NCBI GenBank assembly: GCA_963978545.1
Contig: OZ021729.1
Location: 91,108,466 to 91,172,465, forward strand
Direction: 5' to 3'
DNA length: 64,000 bases
Source of the DNA: Linyphia triangularis
Taxonomy: Eukaryota > Arthropoda > Arachnida > Araneae > Linyphiidae
In this document: one piece after another, positions 24,879 through 36,925 of the stretch
How the letters are laid out: each line of letters begins with the position of its first letter
Position numbering within the stretch: position 1 is the first letter of the stretch
Position numbers and translations under genes: made by a program
Notes under the pieces: generated by a model
What the model was told of the DNA's origin: nothing
What the model saw: the letters and a program-made list of their open reading frames with translations, nothing else
Databases searched by the model: none

Positions 24879-24889
24879 TTAAAGCATTT

Positions 24890-25176
24890 TTACGGGAATT
24901 TCGGAGGTGGGGATGTTTAAAACAACTTAAGAGGCATTACCACAGATATTTTGATAAAAATCGTTTTAGCCGTTTTTTAGCAATCATTGAAAAACATGAT
25001 ATTTTCAATGGCAGCTACCTTATGCGCATGCGCGATTTTGACGAAAACCTTAATGGTAGGTTTCATGGCCATCACCAACCCGCCCACCAAATTGGAACAT
25101 CGTAGGTCAATTTGTTCAGAAATTTTTTCTAGATCACTTTTTTGAAATCAAGATATTCCAAAACGTGGAGAAATGC

Positions 25177-25208
<32 letters not shown>

Positions 25209-25250
25209 TTTTTTAATCGAATGCTATACTTTCAATACCCTATGTATACA
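24890..25250 (+). repeat. dispersed repeat family 'GATCAAAATCG', copy 3
   Basis: Starts directly after the piggyBac-like element. Carries gaatttcggaggtgggg, ttaagaggcattacc, gcgcatgcgcgattttgac and gatattccaaaacgtgg. It ends in a long A/T run (25170-25215). Confidence 0.65.
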
Positions 25251-25539
25251 TATGGATTTTAGAGATAAATTACAAAATGTTGTTTTTTCTGACTAAAAGA
25301 AGTTTAATTTCGATGCGCCAGACGGGTTTAAATACTACTGGCATGAGATGTACGGAATGAACCGTTCTTTTTTTCTAAACGTCAGTTTCATGGTTGTTCT
25401 TTAATAATTTGGGGGGGGGGGGGGTTTGCTCGTAACGGTACAACACCAATTTCTTATCTGAAAACAAAGACAAACTCGGAACCCTATCAAGACATTTCAG
25501 CAGAAAATTTATTGCCGGAGGCTCCTTTAAATAACATCT

Positions 25540-25850
25540 GGAGAATATGTCTTTTAGTAGGACAATGCTTCTATTCACAATTCAAGCTGCACAAAAATCC
25601 TGTCTCGAAACTAATCATGTCCAACTGCTTGAGTGGCCATCAATTAGACTTGACCTAAACCCAACAGAAAATGTATGGTGCACTGCATTGTGGGGCGTAA
25701 TATTTATGGAAATGGTAAAACTTGCAACAACAATTATGAGCTGAAAATGTCTTTTGAAAACAGCCGGAAAAGCCTCTCGAAAGACACTTTGAAAAGACTT
25801 TCGTATTCTATCACAACGAGAATGATTAAATTAGTTGAAAAGAATTGAAA
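25540..25850 (+). pseudogene. Tc1/mariner transposase C-terminal remnant
   Basis: Reads DNASIH (around the second catalytic Asp) in one frame, then shifts to AQKSCLETNHVQLLEWPS, LDLNPTENVW (containing the last catalytic Glu), then a further shift to LSKDTLKRLSYSITTRMIK. This order matches the C-terminal third of Tc1-type DDE transposases, which cut and paste DNA at TA sites. Frameshifts, stops and missing N-terminal domains show it is inactive. A (TAA)n microsatellite follows at 25933-25990. Confidence 0.85.
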
Positions 25851-25934
25851 GTTTTGGGATTAGTAGTAGTTTTATGCATATTTTTGCGGCCTTAATATTT
25901 TTTCCAGCTTTCTGTATGTAAGAAGGAAAAAAAA

Positions 25935-25977
<43 letters not shown>

Positions 25978-26424
25978 TAGTAATAATAATATTTAAATGA
26001 AAAATAATTTAATTTTTTTTAATGTTTTTGTACAATATAATTAGAACTGTCCTTTTTTTTTTTAATATTGAATTTAAATTTGCATAACATTTATAAATGC
26101 ATTTGTACGAAAAATGAAGTTTTTCAGTTGGCCTTAACTTTTTTTTCAGCACTGTATTCCAGTGAGCATCGCTCATAAACGACCGTTTTTCTCCTCTCCT
26201 CTGTTTCACTTACAAGAAGTATATCGTCAAAATCGCCTTTTTTTTTAATTTTTTTATTATTATTATTATTATTATTTTTTTTTTTTATCATAATAAATAT
26301 CGCTGAATTGGCCATTTTTTTTAAATGAATGAGGAAAATATAAAAAGAGCCAATCCACGTCTGTATAATAGTGCAACAGAAAGTCGTGTGATTTCCTTCG
26401 CCTGTAAAAAGCTTATTACGACCA

Positions 26425-28546
26425 TTGTTATAAACACATTTTTTATGCAAATTATTTAATCTTAATTCTTTGTTAAAAACTATGTATTTTTTAAAACTTT
26501 TTATTTAAAAACTTATAATTAAATAAATATTGAAGCCAAATTCAAAATTCTCCATAGGAACATGCGTCAATATAGTATCTCTTCTTTGCAATAAAAAAAC
26601 ACCTTTAAGTTATTTACAAGTTTATTTATGTATGTTCTAATAATGTCCTAATTAGTCACTTTAATTGCAATTAGCTGATTAAAAAATTGACGGGAAAAAA
26701 AAGTTTATACATAAAAATGCATCATTTTTAATTCTGATATAGTGCCAAAAAGTTTGAAATTGTAACCTAAAAATTAAAGAAAATCATCTTTATCGATTAA
26801 CCCAGAGACTTTAAATAAGCCTTTCTGGAGAATTGAGAAAAACGGATAACTTTACAAATGGAGTCACGCTATTTCTTTTCGAGCTACTTGTTCCAAGTGG
26901 ACAACAGTCGGTCTGTGTTATCAGATCTCCCAAAATATCCCGACACTAATGTGACTGATTTGAATGAGACTTGCACTGGTAATCAGCTTCCCCCTATCGT
27001 GTGTTGTAAATCAAGACTTGACAAAATCTGTTAATTGGAAGGTCAGACAAAGGACTTCGAACTGAAAGGGGTTTAAAGGTGTGTAATATGGAAGTGTACT
27101 AACGCGAAGGGCAGAAATGTTACTCTCTGACATTCTTACATTCAATTTAGAGTTGATATTAATTCAAAGTCCTTTGTCTGACCTTCCAATTAACAGATTT
27201 TGTCAAGTCTTGATTTACAACACACGATAGGGGGAAGCTGATTACCAGTGCAAGTCTCATTCAAATCAGTCACATTAGTGTCGGGATATTTTGGGAGATC
27301 TGATAACACAGACCGACTGTTGTCCACTTGGAACAAGTAGCTCGAAAAGAAATAGCGTGACTCCATTTGTAAAGTTATCCGTTTTTCTCAATTCTCCAGA
27401 AAGGCTTATTTAAAGTCTCTGGGTTAATCGATAAAGATGATTTTCTTTAATTTTTAGGTTACAATTTCAAACTTTTTGGCACTATATCAGAATTAAAAAT
27501 GATGCATTTTTATATTGTTGCGTTGGTGGGTTCGAAAGATTTGAAGCCAAAGCAGATCAAAACTTGCAGAAATTTATTCCAAAAATAACTCTTCACAGTT
27601 CTCTTACAGCTCCAGAACTTCTCGTTCTCGTAGACACAATACAGCTTTTTTCACATCAATAAAGCATAAAACAGCAGTTAAAAACTTGACAACACAACTG
27701 CTCAAATCGCCGCAAAAGACAATGCAATACAGTTCGCTTTAGAACTACTCGGAATGTTCACTGAAACTCAGTAATTCCAGTCAACTAATGGACTCAGCTA
27801 ACAACTAACTCAGTGACTCAAAATCAGTCAACTCCCCCGCTTTCTTGGTCAGATATATATAGGACAGGTGAATCTTCTAGAGGTAGATATTTTGAGAACT
27901 TTCCAGATCGTAGTCGAAAAGTCCTATACATGTAAATGGGGACCGAAAATATCGCTGAATGGTCGCCAAGTTTGGTGACATTTGGCGATTTCTCGCCAAA
28001 TTTGGCGAGAAAAATTAGTCGCCAAAACCATCGCCAACTTGGCGAGATTGCCATTACCATAATGTTAAATGCCCTGCTCCTTGTAAAACTCGCTTCCAAG
28101 CGTTACCTATGTAAAACGCGTTATCAAGCATCAAGAGACTCATTGCAGGGAAACAAACTAACGACGAACTATTGCACTGCCTTATGCGAAATGTACATAA
28201 ATTTTACTATTTACAAAATTAACACTTCGAAATATTTACAAATATACAAAAATTCGTAACAATATATAAACTTTTTTTCCCGTCAATTTTTTAATCAGCT
28301 AATTACAATTAAAGTGACTAATTAGGACATTATTAGAACATACATAAATAAACTTGTAAATAACTTAATGGTATTATTTTTATTGCAAATAAGAGATATT
28401 ATATTGACGCATGTTCCTATGGAGAATTTTGAATTTGGCTTCAATATTTATTTAATTATAAGTTTTTAAATAAAAAGTTTTAAAAATACATAGTTTTTAA
28501 CAAAAAAATAAGATTAAAATATGCATAAAAAATGTGTTTATAACAA
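26425..28546. mobile_element. 2.1-kb near-identical palindrome, right arm interrupted by a solo LTR
   Basis: The left arm (about 26425-27055) and right arm (about 27170-28546, minus the inserted LTR) are reverse complements of about 630 bp. The inner 400 bases show no difference that I can find by eye; the outer parts differ by a few substitutions and indels. The spacer is about 115 bases. Outer ends are TGTTATAAACACA and its complement. No ORF was recognised, so it looks like a long-arm fold-back element or a local inverted duplication. Confidence 0.9.
27516..28261 (-). mobile_element. solo LTR, copy 2, inside the palindrome
   Basis: TG...CA element with ATAT on both sides. Comparison with the uninterrupted left arm (tttttatgtataaac at the same spot) shows that one ATAT was duplicated on insertion. 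The sense strand is minus, with a TATA-like CTATATATATC near 27855. Same family as 20925-21695. Confidence 0.85.
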
Positions 28547-29060
28547 TATATATTATATTCCCCATAGAAAACATATTCACAACTATTGTCTACAAAACAA
28601 AATTAGAATTTTGTAAATCGGACCATTTATTATGAAGTTATGTACGTTGGCGTTAGAGACATATAACACCAAAATGTCATTCTTCAGAAAACGCTTTTAA
28701 AGTTTACTACACTAATGAACGTGATACAAAACAGGTTCACAAAACCTACTGTAATTTAAAAAGTAATTTAAATCTCAGAAAGAAAATGGTATCATTTTAA
28801 TGGTAATGAATTCGGGAATATTTTTAAAACAAAAACGCAGACTTGAGTTAAATTTCGCGATTCCTAATGTATATGTATACCTTAAGGTAAATGGTTGCTC
28901 AAAATCTCACATACCAGGATATTTATTTGCCAGAGGTTAAACTATTTGCTATAACCTTGCAAAAAGCGCATTGAATAAACCTCGATTTAAAAAAAAACCC
29001 AACCTGGACTCTGTTCGCTCTTTGCCCTTCATATAAGCGCTGGTGCTGCAGTGGGTCCTT
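28547..29060. other. gene-free stretch
   Basis: No gene or clear repeat was recognised in these 500 bases. Confidence 0.5.
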
Positions 29061-29422
29061 CAGGGTTCCCACGGTGTCATTAAAAGTGCTTAATATTTTT
29101 AAACTTGTTTTCAAGGCCTTGAAAGTGCTTGCAAATATTTAGAAGTGCTTAAAAGTTCTTGAAAATACTTAGAGGTCCTTAAAAGTCCTTAATTTTTGCA
29201 GGTATTGTATGGGCAACTGCAAAATTTATAAAAATGCTATGCCCGCGCTCCAACATATTTGAATGCATCCACCAACTTGTAACTTATTTGGTAGAATATA
29301 CTTTATTAAAAATTTATATATAGAGATGATGCCTGAAAACAAATTTTCAACGGTCCTTAAAAACATTATTTAAGTCCTTAAAAGTCATTGATTTTCATTC
29401 TGTGTTTTAAGTGGGAACCCTG
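29061..29422 (+). mobile_element. short non-autonomous element with CAGGGTTCCCAC ends, copy 1
   Basis: Begins CAGGGTTCCCAC and ends GTGGGAACCCTG. The terminal halves carry repeats of 'aaaagtgcttaa' and 'ggtccttaaaag'. GGTCCTT overlaps both borders as a possible 7-bp target duplication. Both ends match, in reverse complement, the ends of the 4.3-kb element at 48073-52355, so it looks like an internally deleted derivative. Confidence 0.85.
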
Positions 29423-29782
29423 GTCCTTGAAAGTGAACTAACTTCTTGAACTTGACCCATTCTTTCCAAGCTCTTTTTCCAGCCTCACCTTTGTCGGAGT
29501 TTTGATGTTTTATACGGGGATACCCGATATTCACGGTATACTCGCGTGAAATAGTCGTTCGCGAAAATTCAAATTGTATCGCTATCTTGGAGATGCTGTG
29601 TTCCATCTCTCGCCTCGTTCAAAGTCACTTAAACCTTGATAACCTGCTATTATAGCAGCGGGATCTAATCTTCGTTTAGATCGTAAATAAGCTCTGTAGT
29701 GCTTGTCTGAGGGGTTGGCTATTACTACGTCATCGCAGATATTAATTCCCAGTGCTGAATATGAAAGTAATAATATAACGCC

Positions 29783-29962
29783 CACCAAACGGTATAGTGG
29801 TTAGCGTGCTAGCTTCTACTCCACGAGGTTGCGGGTTCCGAGTCCCGTGTTTGGCATGGGTGTTTGCAAATGTATATTGGCTTGTCAAATGACGAATGTT
29901 TCGGCGCATTATAGCCCTCGTGTTGCTGACGGCACCAGATAATCTGAAAACAACCAACCAAC
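29783..29962 (+). mobile_element. SINE family A, copy 3
   Basis: Full-length forward copy from ccaccaaacggtatag to aaccaaccaac, with recognisable box A and box B. No clear target duplication was seen. Confidence 0.88.
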
Positions 29963-30440
29963 TATTGTAGCGGGATTAGACGACGCCAGGTTGGTTTATT
30001 AGTATTCCGTTAAAGCGACCTTTTAGTGATAGTAACAGCACCAACATTTGATAAAATGCATTGTCATCGACATCGAATCTATCTCCCAAGTTGAAGCTTA
30101 ATTGGATGACGGCAAGGGGGTTAATTAGGCCTCTGCAGATTTGCCCGCCATCGACACACGAAATCGAAGTTAATATAAAGGATTTAAAAAGAATAAGTCG
30201 CTGAGCACTTGCCAGAGAAAAGAACATTTAAATGGGTGGAGTCTAAGCAGGAGTTCGCACTAAAGTAGTGTACGAAGGATCTCATTAAAGGATGGGGCAA
30301 ATTGGTCATAGCTGTGACAATAAAATAAACAAGATATCACTTGTTATTTAATTTCGGATTACAAAAATTATAAACAAACACACACAGACAAAATCGAATT
30401 GAATACAAGTGAACAGAATTTAAGAAAATTTAATTAGATA
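29963..30440. other. gene-free stretch
   Basis: The phrase around 30000-30140 (cgaccttttagtgatagtaac, gatgcattgtcatcga-like, ttgaagctt.attgga) resembles 36600-36740, indicating a further old dispersed repeat. No gene. Confidence 0.45.
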
Positions 30441-30678
30441 ATCGACTTAAGCCCCATGATCGGCCCCGAGTCCAAGCCCAAAATTGTTGTTTGTTTAATA
30501 CGAGTACACCTATAAACCAATGCAACTGGACAACATCAGCATATATTTCTTTTTATACAAGTATGCGCCACGCAATGTCTTTCCTGCGCATGCCCAAACA
30601 ATAAGTGAAGACGAACACCGGACCACTCTTTTGAAACAAAAAAATACTCTTGGGCTTAAGGACCAGGGGAATAAAAAG
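30441..30678 (-). repeat. TTACCCTGG dispersed repeat, copy 1
   Basis: Family consensus words: ttaccctgg.ccttaagcccaag at one end, gtgtccgtccccactta, gtttgggcatgcgcag, and gggcttaag.cccagggtaaac followed by gccgattatt at the other. This copy is reversed and more diverged. Others lie at 31585-31851, 35066-35355 and 43219-43453. Confidence 0.65.
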
Positions 30679-30802
30679 ACAAATGTACACAGGTATGTGG
30701 CTCATAAAACGAGTTGAAGGTAAGATATAAAGTAATAAAACAAAAAAATGTTCCAACCGTTGCTTGGTGAGTTTATATACTAAATTCCCCATAATGGATC
30801 AT

Positions 30803-30951
30803 GGTTGGTTGTTTTCAGGTTATCTGGCGCCATCAGCAACACGAGGGCTATAATGCGCCGAAACATTAGACAAGCCAACATACGTTTACCCATGCCTAAC
30901 ACGGGACTCGGAACCTCGCGGTCTAGAAGCTAGCACGCTAACCACTATACC
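30803..30951 (-). mobile_element. SINE family A, copy 4
   Basis: Reversed copy from ggttggttgttttcagg to ctaaccactatacc, missing the outermost tRNA head and with two internal deletions. Confidence 0.85.
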
Positions 30952-31584
30952 CAGTCAATTCTGAAAACCAGCTTCATGGTTAACCCTAAAAGTCAATGGG
31001 TTAACCAGCTTCATAAAGACTTTAGTCTTTAGCTTGGTTTTTAACTCTTTGCCCATGGTTTCATGGGCCCATGTTTCTATTTCCACATAATTTTTTTTCG
31101 CAATTACAATGAAAGGGACAACCGTAGAGGACGGAATTGTCTTGAAGATTTTTTTTTTTTTATAAGATTCTTAGAAATTGAAAATAACACAACATTAAAA
31201 GAAAATTTTTATTTTTAAATATTCATACTACATTCAAATTCATTATTCTACATTCATTTCGTAGATACCTACTTTTAACAAACATTTTGCATACTGATTT
31301 ACTTAAGCGCAAACATTTATGCTAATTAACAGACACTTTGCGACAGATTCAGTTTCTCTTCGAAAACGTTGTACCCAAGACGTCCATTGAACTTGTAACC
31401 CCGAATAAAAAAAGATTAGCTGCAATTGGATCACGATAAGCGAAACTGTATTATACTTTCACTAATCGAAAGGCCTCGATAGCATTCCAACAAAAGATTG
31501 TTTTTAATAATATGGAGAAAAAAAAAAGCGTATCACTTCTTGTCAATCCACGCTCCAGTTTTCACCTTGAAATATTCTCGGTTT

Positions 31585-31851
31585 TTTTTTATCCTGGGCA
31601 AGGGTTGCCTCGGGGTATTGTTGTTTGCAATTGGTTTAAAGTGTGGTCTGGTGTCCGTCCCCACTTAATGTTTGGGCATGCGCAGAAAAGGTAATGTGTG
31701 CGCATGCGCCTGCTTGCATAAAAAGAGATGTATGCTGATGTTGTATTAATGTATCGATGTTTTATAAAACTCAAATTAAGAAAAAAAACGTAATGGGCTT
31801 GGGCTTAATGCCCAGGGTAAACTGTATATCGACCCTAAGCCGATTATTTTC
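31585..31851 (+). repeat. TTACCCTGG dispersed repeat, copy 2
   Basis: Carries atcctgggcaaggg, ggtctggtgtccgtcccc, gtttgggcatgcgcag, tgcgcatgcgcctgc and cccagggtaaactg. The two short overlapping ORFs here are by-products. Confidence 0.7.
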
Positions 31852-32121
31852 TGTATATTATTCCCTATATAAAATTACGGATTGAAATTTTCTCCATCGT
31901 GTTCCTTCCATGTCGTATACAACTTTGAATTTTTAAACGAAATTAGTTTTTGACCTGTACGAAGCCGGAATTTTAATATTTTAATTAATTTTTAAAGTCT
32001 AAATTAAAAACTAGGGCTCGGAACATCGCACACCTCTTAACTACATTTAATGTTGGTTCCTGAATTAAAACTTGACATAGATTAGTACAATTTACCATTT
32101 TTGTTTTCATATTCTTATTAA

Positions 32122-32163
<42 letters not shown>

Positions 32164-32269
32164 CAAATTAGGTGATATTTTTTGGCGAAAATTATTACAT
32201 TGGCTAAAAAACACGCCAAATTGGTGAAATTGGCAATATGTTATTGTGGCGATATTACATTAAGTGAAA

Positions 32270-32510
32270 TAGAGGAAGAACAGTCGTTGATGGGTAATGT
32301 TCAAGGGATGAGATCTCTATGTTACAGACATTCGATTTTCAACTTTTTCACGCTTTTATCGAATTTCTACCGGAATTTCGCAGGTTGGGGTGGACTGAGA
32401 ACACCTTAAAAAGCTTTACCGAGTGGTTTTGATCAAAACAGTTAAAGCCGTTGTTTAACTATTGTTGAAAAACATGAATTTTTCAATAGCGAAATCTTAG
32501 TAATGTACAC
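32270..32510 (+). repeat. dispersed repeat family 'GATCAAAATCG', partial copy 4
   Basis: Contains gaagaacagtcgttgatggg, ttttgatcaaaac and attgttgaaaaacatg. It follows a (TA)n microsatellite at 32131-32161 and a short palindrome-like run of aattggcgaaat phrases. Confidence 0.5.
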
Positions 32511-33002
32511 ACACAAAAATTGTGTCCTTGGGTGTGTTTTATAAAAAAATCTGTAGTCGATCTTGATGAGAAATTTTGCCTACTCTTGGTCTTCGATTTT
32601 GAAAAACCACACTCATTCCTCTTTCCGATCCCAAAAGGGGTATTGTATTAACCAGAGATCTACTGCACCACTTTGAACCGTTTTTTTTATTTTTATAGGT
32701 TCAGATTACCGGAAGTACACCTTCATTCCCATGACTCAGTCGTAAGCTTCTTATCTAGAATAGAACTTTTTTTTTAAAAATTGCGATGTATGGTCGTAAT
32801 TGTCCGGGAACCAACGACAAAAAAGTAAGTGGAATGATATAAAACTGTGTTATTATATTAAAACATCTTTCTACCATATGTTTTTGTACTGAGTTGAGGT
32901 CGTGCACAATGCGTTGGAATGACCTGTAACAAACCTTCAAAACTTCCCAACATCGTCAAATAATATGCCAGCATTTTTCTATGGCGAGCTCCTCTCGTGC
33001 AT

Positions 33003-33166
33003 GCCGACCAAGCGGTATAGTGGTTAGCGTGCTAGCTTCTAAACCGCGAGGTTGCGGGTTCGAGTCCCGTGTTAGGCATGGGTGTTTGTGACGAATGTTT
33101 CGGCGCATTATAGCCCTCGTGTTGCTGACGGCGCCAGATAATCTGAAAACAACCAACCAAACAACC
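33003..33166 (+). mobile_element. SINE family A, copy 5
   Basis: Forward copy with an internal deletion of the 'aaatgtatgttggcttgtc' segment. The head is gccgaccaagcggtatag and the tail aacaaccaaccaa. Target duplication unclear. Confidence 0.87.
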
Positions 33167-33297
33167 ATGAATTAATGATGCTGTCAAGTAAGCACCCATT
33201 CTCAAAATAAGAGATTGATTGACAAATGAGGCAAAACCAACGAATTCCTGGAACAAGCATGAGTTGTCAGGAAAAGTTTTTCTTGTTCAGCGGTTTC

Positions 33298-33638
33298 CAA
33301 CCTTTTTAGTATCACATATTTTGTTAAAAAAGACTTTGAGGCTAATAAGATTATGTGCGCGCTTTACTGATTAGTATAACATAATTTTTTACAAAGAAAA
33401 TATCTTTATTGTTGTCACACCATTGTCTGTCCCCCATCATTATCTGGATTAAAACTGGATAGATTTAGCCCTGCTGTTGAATTCACGCACTATTCATTCG
33501 TTTCACAATCTATAATTTCGATTGTTGCTATCAATCGATTTGTTCCCATCTCTACACCTCTGAAATTCCTGTTATATTTATCTTCACTTAAGATTCTTGA
33601 CCACAGCTCAGTATTCGTGGCCCGCTTGTGAACCGCTG
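33298..33638. mobile_element. hAT-like MITE
   Basis: Inverted ends CAGCGGTTTCCAACC and a right end finishing GTGAACCGCTG. This kind of end (CAGxGxTT...CAACCTTTTT) is common in hAT MITEs. No 8-bp duplication was found, so the call rests on the termini only. Confidence 0.55.
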
Positions 33639-33944
33639 CTCTAGATAACACAATCTTGAACCATATGTGTAATGCAAGAAAGTAAAGCACGATCTTTTAA
33701 TTGACAATTAGTTTGCGCTTAGTAGTAATAACTCTGTTGTGGTTAACTTTTTTAACATAGTCTGTTGGTTGAAGTATACTGTGTCGGAACATAACCTAGT
33801 TATGAAATGTTCGGTTGTGATAAGCATTATTTGGCTACAGTTGGCAATTCTAACCAGGAGCACCGACTGGGCAGCAGAAACATGGTGATGGCTGCTCGCT
33901 GCCTTTGATGTTTTGACTCACATATTGGCATATTGCTGATTTGG

Positions 33945-34115
33945 TTGGTTGTTTTCAGATTATCCTGCCCCGTCAGCAACACGAGGGCCCCGAAGCATTC
34001 GTCATTAGACAAGCCAACATACATATACAAACACCCATGCCAAACACGGGACTCGGAACCCGCAACCTCGCGGTCTAGAAGCTAGCACGCTAACCACTAC
34101 ACCGTTTGGTCGGCC
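33945..34115 (-). mobile_element. SINE family A, copy 6
   Basis: Reversed copy with a perfect 13-bp target duplication attgctgatttgg at 33932-33944 and 34116-34128. Confidence 0.9.
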
Positions 34116-34246
34116 ATTGCTGATTTGGAAAGTGAAAGCTCAAATACGCCCCGAGCTCAAATTCAAGAGACGTGTGTTAGTTTTAAGCATTGAATAAGTT
34201 GACAGAAATATGCAATCGGAAATTATAAATTTTCACTGCACAATCC

Positions 34247-34430
34247 TGCCGACCAAACGGGATAGTGATTAGCGTGCTAGCTTCTAGACCGCGAGGTTGC
34301 GGGTTCCGAGTCCCGTGTTAGGCATGGGTGTTTGTAAATGTATGTTGGCTTGTCTAATGACGAATGTTTTGGCGCATTATAGCCCTCGTGTTGCTGACGG
34401 CGCCAGATAATCTGAAAGCAACCAACCAAC
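34247..34430 (+). mobile_element. SINE family A, copy 7
   Basis: Full-length forward copy. Target duplication cactgcacaatcc at 34234-34246 and 34431-34443. It lies 130 bases after copy 6, in the opposite orientation. Confidence 0.9.
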
Positions 34431-35065
34431 CACTGCACAATCCAATGTTGGTACAAGATGTTGCAGAACAGAGTAGCAACAAGAAAAGTTTGAAAACATT
34501 TTAGATATTGCTTTTGTTTGCATACAAAGCGCAGATTGGATTAATAATAGTAGTTTTTCCGCAGTTAATGAGATAAGCTACTTGTAATCACCTGTGTTTG
34601 TAGTGGTTGTCATGGGTAACGGAAACGTCACCGGTGACGTAGAGTCTAGTAGTGACACAGGGGGCAGTTCAAGTCCATGTTCCTTTTTTTTTTATTTAGG
34701 GGCCAAGATTCGCTTTTTTGTTTTTCTGGGACAGCAGGATTCCTTTGTGTGGATGATGACGATACACTCTATTGTCCTTTTTTTGTTGTTGTTAAAAGTG
34801 AATCAACAAGGGCATTTCGACAAAACATATTCGAAATCGATTCAAGCAGAGCGTTTAAAAATAAAAATTGAACTATTGTATCATTTCATCCTTCAGGGTA
34901 GCCTGGTTTTTGTTTTTCATTTGGAGATGGCACAAGTTTTGCTCCGAATAATTAACTATATTTTTGGCGATTAGATGTGGAAAGGAAAATGCTACTTTAC
35001 TTTTTAAAATTTGTGTGTTTTTGACAGCGATATTGTCAAAGATATGCAGTTTGCCCCCTTTATGT

Positions 35066-35355
35066 TTTTTTCTTACCCTAGACTTTAAGTGCAAGGGTTT
35101 TCAATTGGTCAAAAGTATGGTCCTGTGTCCGTCCCCACTTAATGTTTGGGCATGCGCAGGAAAGGCATTGTGTGTGCGCATGCGCCTGCTCCATTTGCTT
35201 TTATAAAAAGAGATGTATGCTTTGCTAATGTTGTTCAGTTGTATTGATATATCGTTGTTTCATAAAACGCAAATAAAAAATAGAAAAAAAAAATGGGTAA
35301 TGGACTTAGCCTTAAGGTTCAGGGTAAACTGTATATCGCCTCAAGCCGATTATTT
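35066..35355 (+). repeat. TTACCCTGG dispersed repeat, copy 3
   Basis: Carries ttaccctagactttaag, ggtcctgtgtccgtcccc, tttgggcatgcgcagg, cgcatgcgcctgc and cagggtaaactgtatatcg, then aagccgattatt. Confidence 0.7.
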
Positions 35356-35594
35356 GTTTTGTTTTTAGTTGAAATGGTCGTAAATGTTTAAAAAACTTTT
35401 TTTGAAAAGATTAAAAACCTTAGTTGTTAATAAAGGGTTTGTGGTGCAGTGAATTGATTCGATATTTTTTAGCACAACTCAGAAAAGTCCTAAGGTGAAC
35501 CTGGCCACACCTTTTGGAAGATTCTTGAAGGAGGAAGCAGTCCTCATTTGCGTCTCGAATGGAAGAAAAGCATTTAAACTCCTACTCGACAATC

Positions 35595-35772
35595 GCCGAC
35601 CAAACGGTATAGTGATTAGCGTGCTAGCTTCTAGACCGCGAGGTTGCGGGTTCCGAGTCCCGTGTAAGGCATGGGTGTTTGTAAATGTGTGTTGGCTTGT
35701 TTAATGACGAATGTTTCGGCGCATCATAGCCCTCGTGTTGCTGACGACGCCAGATAATCTGAATATAACCAA
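35595..35772 (+). mobile_element. SINE family A, copy 8
   Basis: Forward copy with a perfect 14-bp target duplication cctactcgacaatc at 35581-35594 and 35773-35786. Confidence 0.92.
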
Positions 35773-35786
35773 CCTACTCGACAATC

Positions 35787-36736
35787 ACCATAAGACTTAT
35801 CTGTCTTAAAACGACTTACCAACTCGATCCTCTGTGAAGAAGATTTTACAACACTCGCAACATTTAAAAAAAATATTTATGACTATGGAGAATGAACCTG
35901 CCACAAAACAAAGTTGTGGAAAACGAAGTCAATCATGGCTGAGAGGCATAATTCTTGCATAGCATGTCTTAAGGTGTCTCGGGTTGGATTCCCTGTACTT
36001 ACGCTATCTTGTCCATTTTAAATTTGGGACAATAAGCAATGATTATAATAACTACTTTAGGTTTTCTACAATATCATTTGCTATTCAGTTCTATTAGAAA
36101 GTACTTTTGTCGACTACTTCTTTGGTAGTGATTCAACTTTTGAAGTTCAGAAAACTTTTTGGCTAACGCAATCCCTAGAACACCAAAAAGAGAAAGTGTT
36201 GAGTATCTTTTTAAATATATACAAATGTACCTAATATATATCTATAATACCAGACCTAATATATTCCTAAATATATTTCTATACAAACCCTACTCTGAAG
36301 TGCTACATTATAGAGAGTATTTTTCCGCTTTCTAATACGAAATATTGATTCCATGATTACTGCGTATACTTCACATAAACTCTTCAATTCCAAATTGTAA
36401 TTTTTAATATAAATTCTTTATACGCAAAGCCAATTTTTATGTTCAATGCTACTAGGAAATAAAACTATCGTATCCTGTGCCATTAAGTAACTTTTTTGCC
36501 CCCAAAACTTGATCGAATGCATTGTTAACGACAACTAGTCCAACACCCAAGTTTCAGATCGATCCGTTGGCCGCAAGTGGGTCTTTCAAAAATGCAACAG
36601 AAATTTGTGTAAAAGCGGCCTTTTAGTTGACCGTCCCAAACCTTGAAAGATGCATTGTTATCGATTGCGAATCTATCTGTCAGTTTCAGTTCGATTGGAT
36701 GACTGTAAGTGGGCTAATTGACCTTCCGCAGATTTG
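35787..36736. other. gene-free stretch
   Basis: No gene. 35930-36000 has a faint tRNA-like phrase (catggctgagaggcataattc ... gtctcgggttggattcc) that could be an old SINE. 36480-36740 contains an imperfect internal duplication around 'tcgaatgcattgttaacgac' and 'gatgcattgttatcgatt'. Confidence 0.45.
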
Positions 36737-36750
36737 CCTGCCACAAACAA

Positions 36751-36925
36751 TGCCGACCAAACGGTATAGTGGTTAGCGTGCTAGCTTCTAGACCGCGAGG
36801 TTGCGAGTTCCAAGTCCCGTGTTAGGCATGGGTATTTGTAAATGTATGTTGGCTTGTAAAATGACGAATGTTTCGGCGCATTAAAGCCCTCGTGTTGCTG
36901 ACGGCGCCAGATAATCTGAAAACAA
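36751..36925 (+). mobile_element. SINE family A, copy 9
   Basis: Forward copy with a perfect 14-bp target duplication cctgccacaaacaa at 36737-36750 and 36926-36939. It is about 600 bases upstream of the LC3C-like start codon. Confidence 0.92.

Larger units (their letters stand above)
23085..24882 (+). repeat. inverted segmental duplication, copy A
   Basis: Blocks 23085-23364 and 24167-24882 match the reverse complement of 44791-45786, 20 kb away. Shared words include ggattcgaacccgg, cgacaaaagacgaatttgag, ggggattgatgataagg, ggtccaagactgctta and catggcatgtagcaggcagg. Copy A has 802 extra bases (23365-24166), which include a SINE. The right edge coincides with the end of the piggyBac-like element. 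Confidence 0.85.

Noticed and set aside
26009..26450. Lysine/asparagine-rich ORFs on the minus strand
   Set aside because: They come from (TTA)n and poly-T runs; no real coding signal.
34594..34974. 126-codon ORF on the + strand
   Set aside because: Composition is T-rich and low complexity, no domain is recognised, no ATG at the nominal start and no splice or promoter context. Treated as chance.
36751..36830. tRNA genes suggested by box A and box B at many sites
   Set aside because: The same sequence recurs with SINE body, tail and target duplications, and does not fold into a full cloverleaf with matching acceptor stem.
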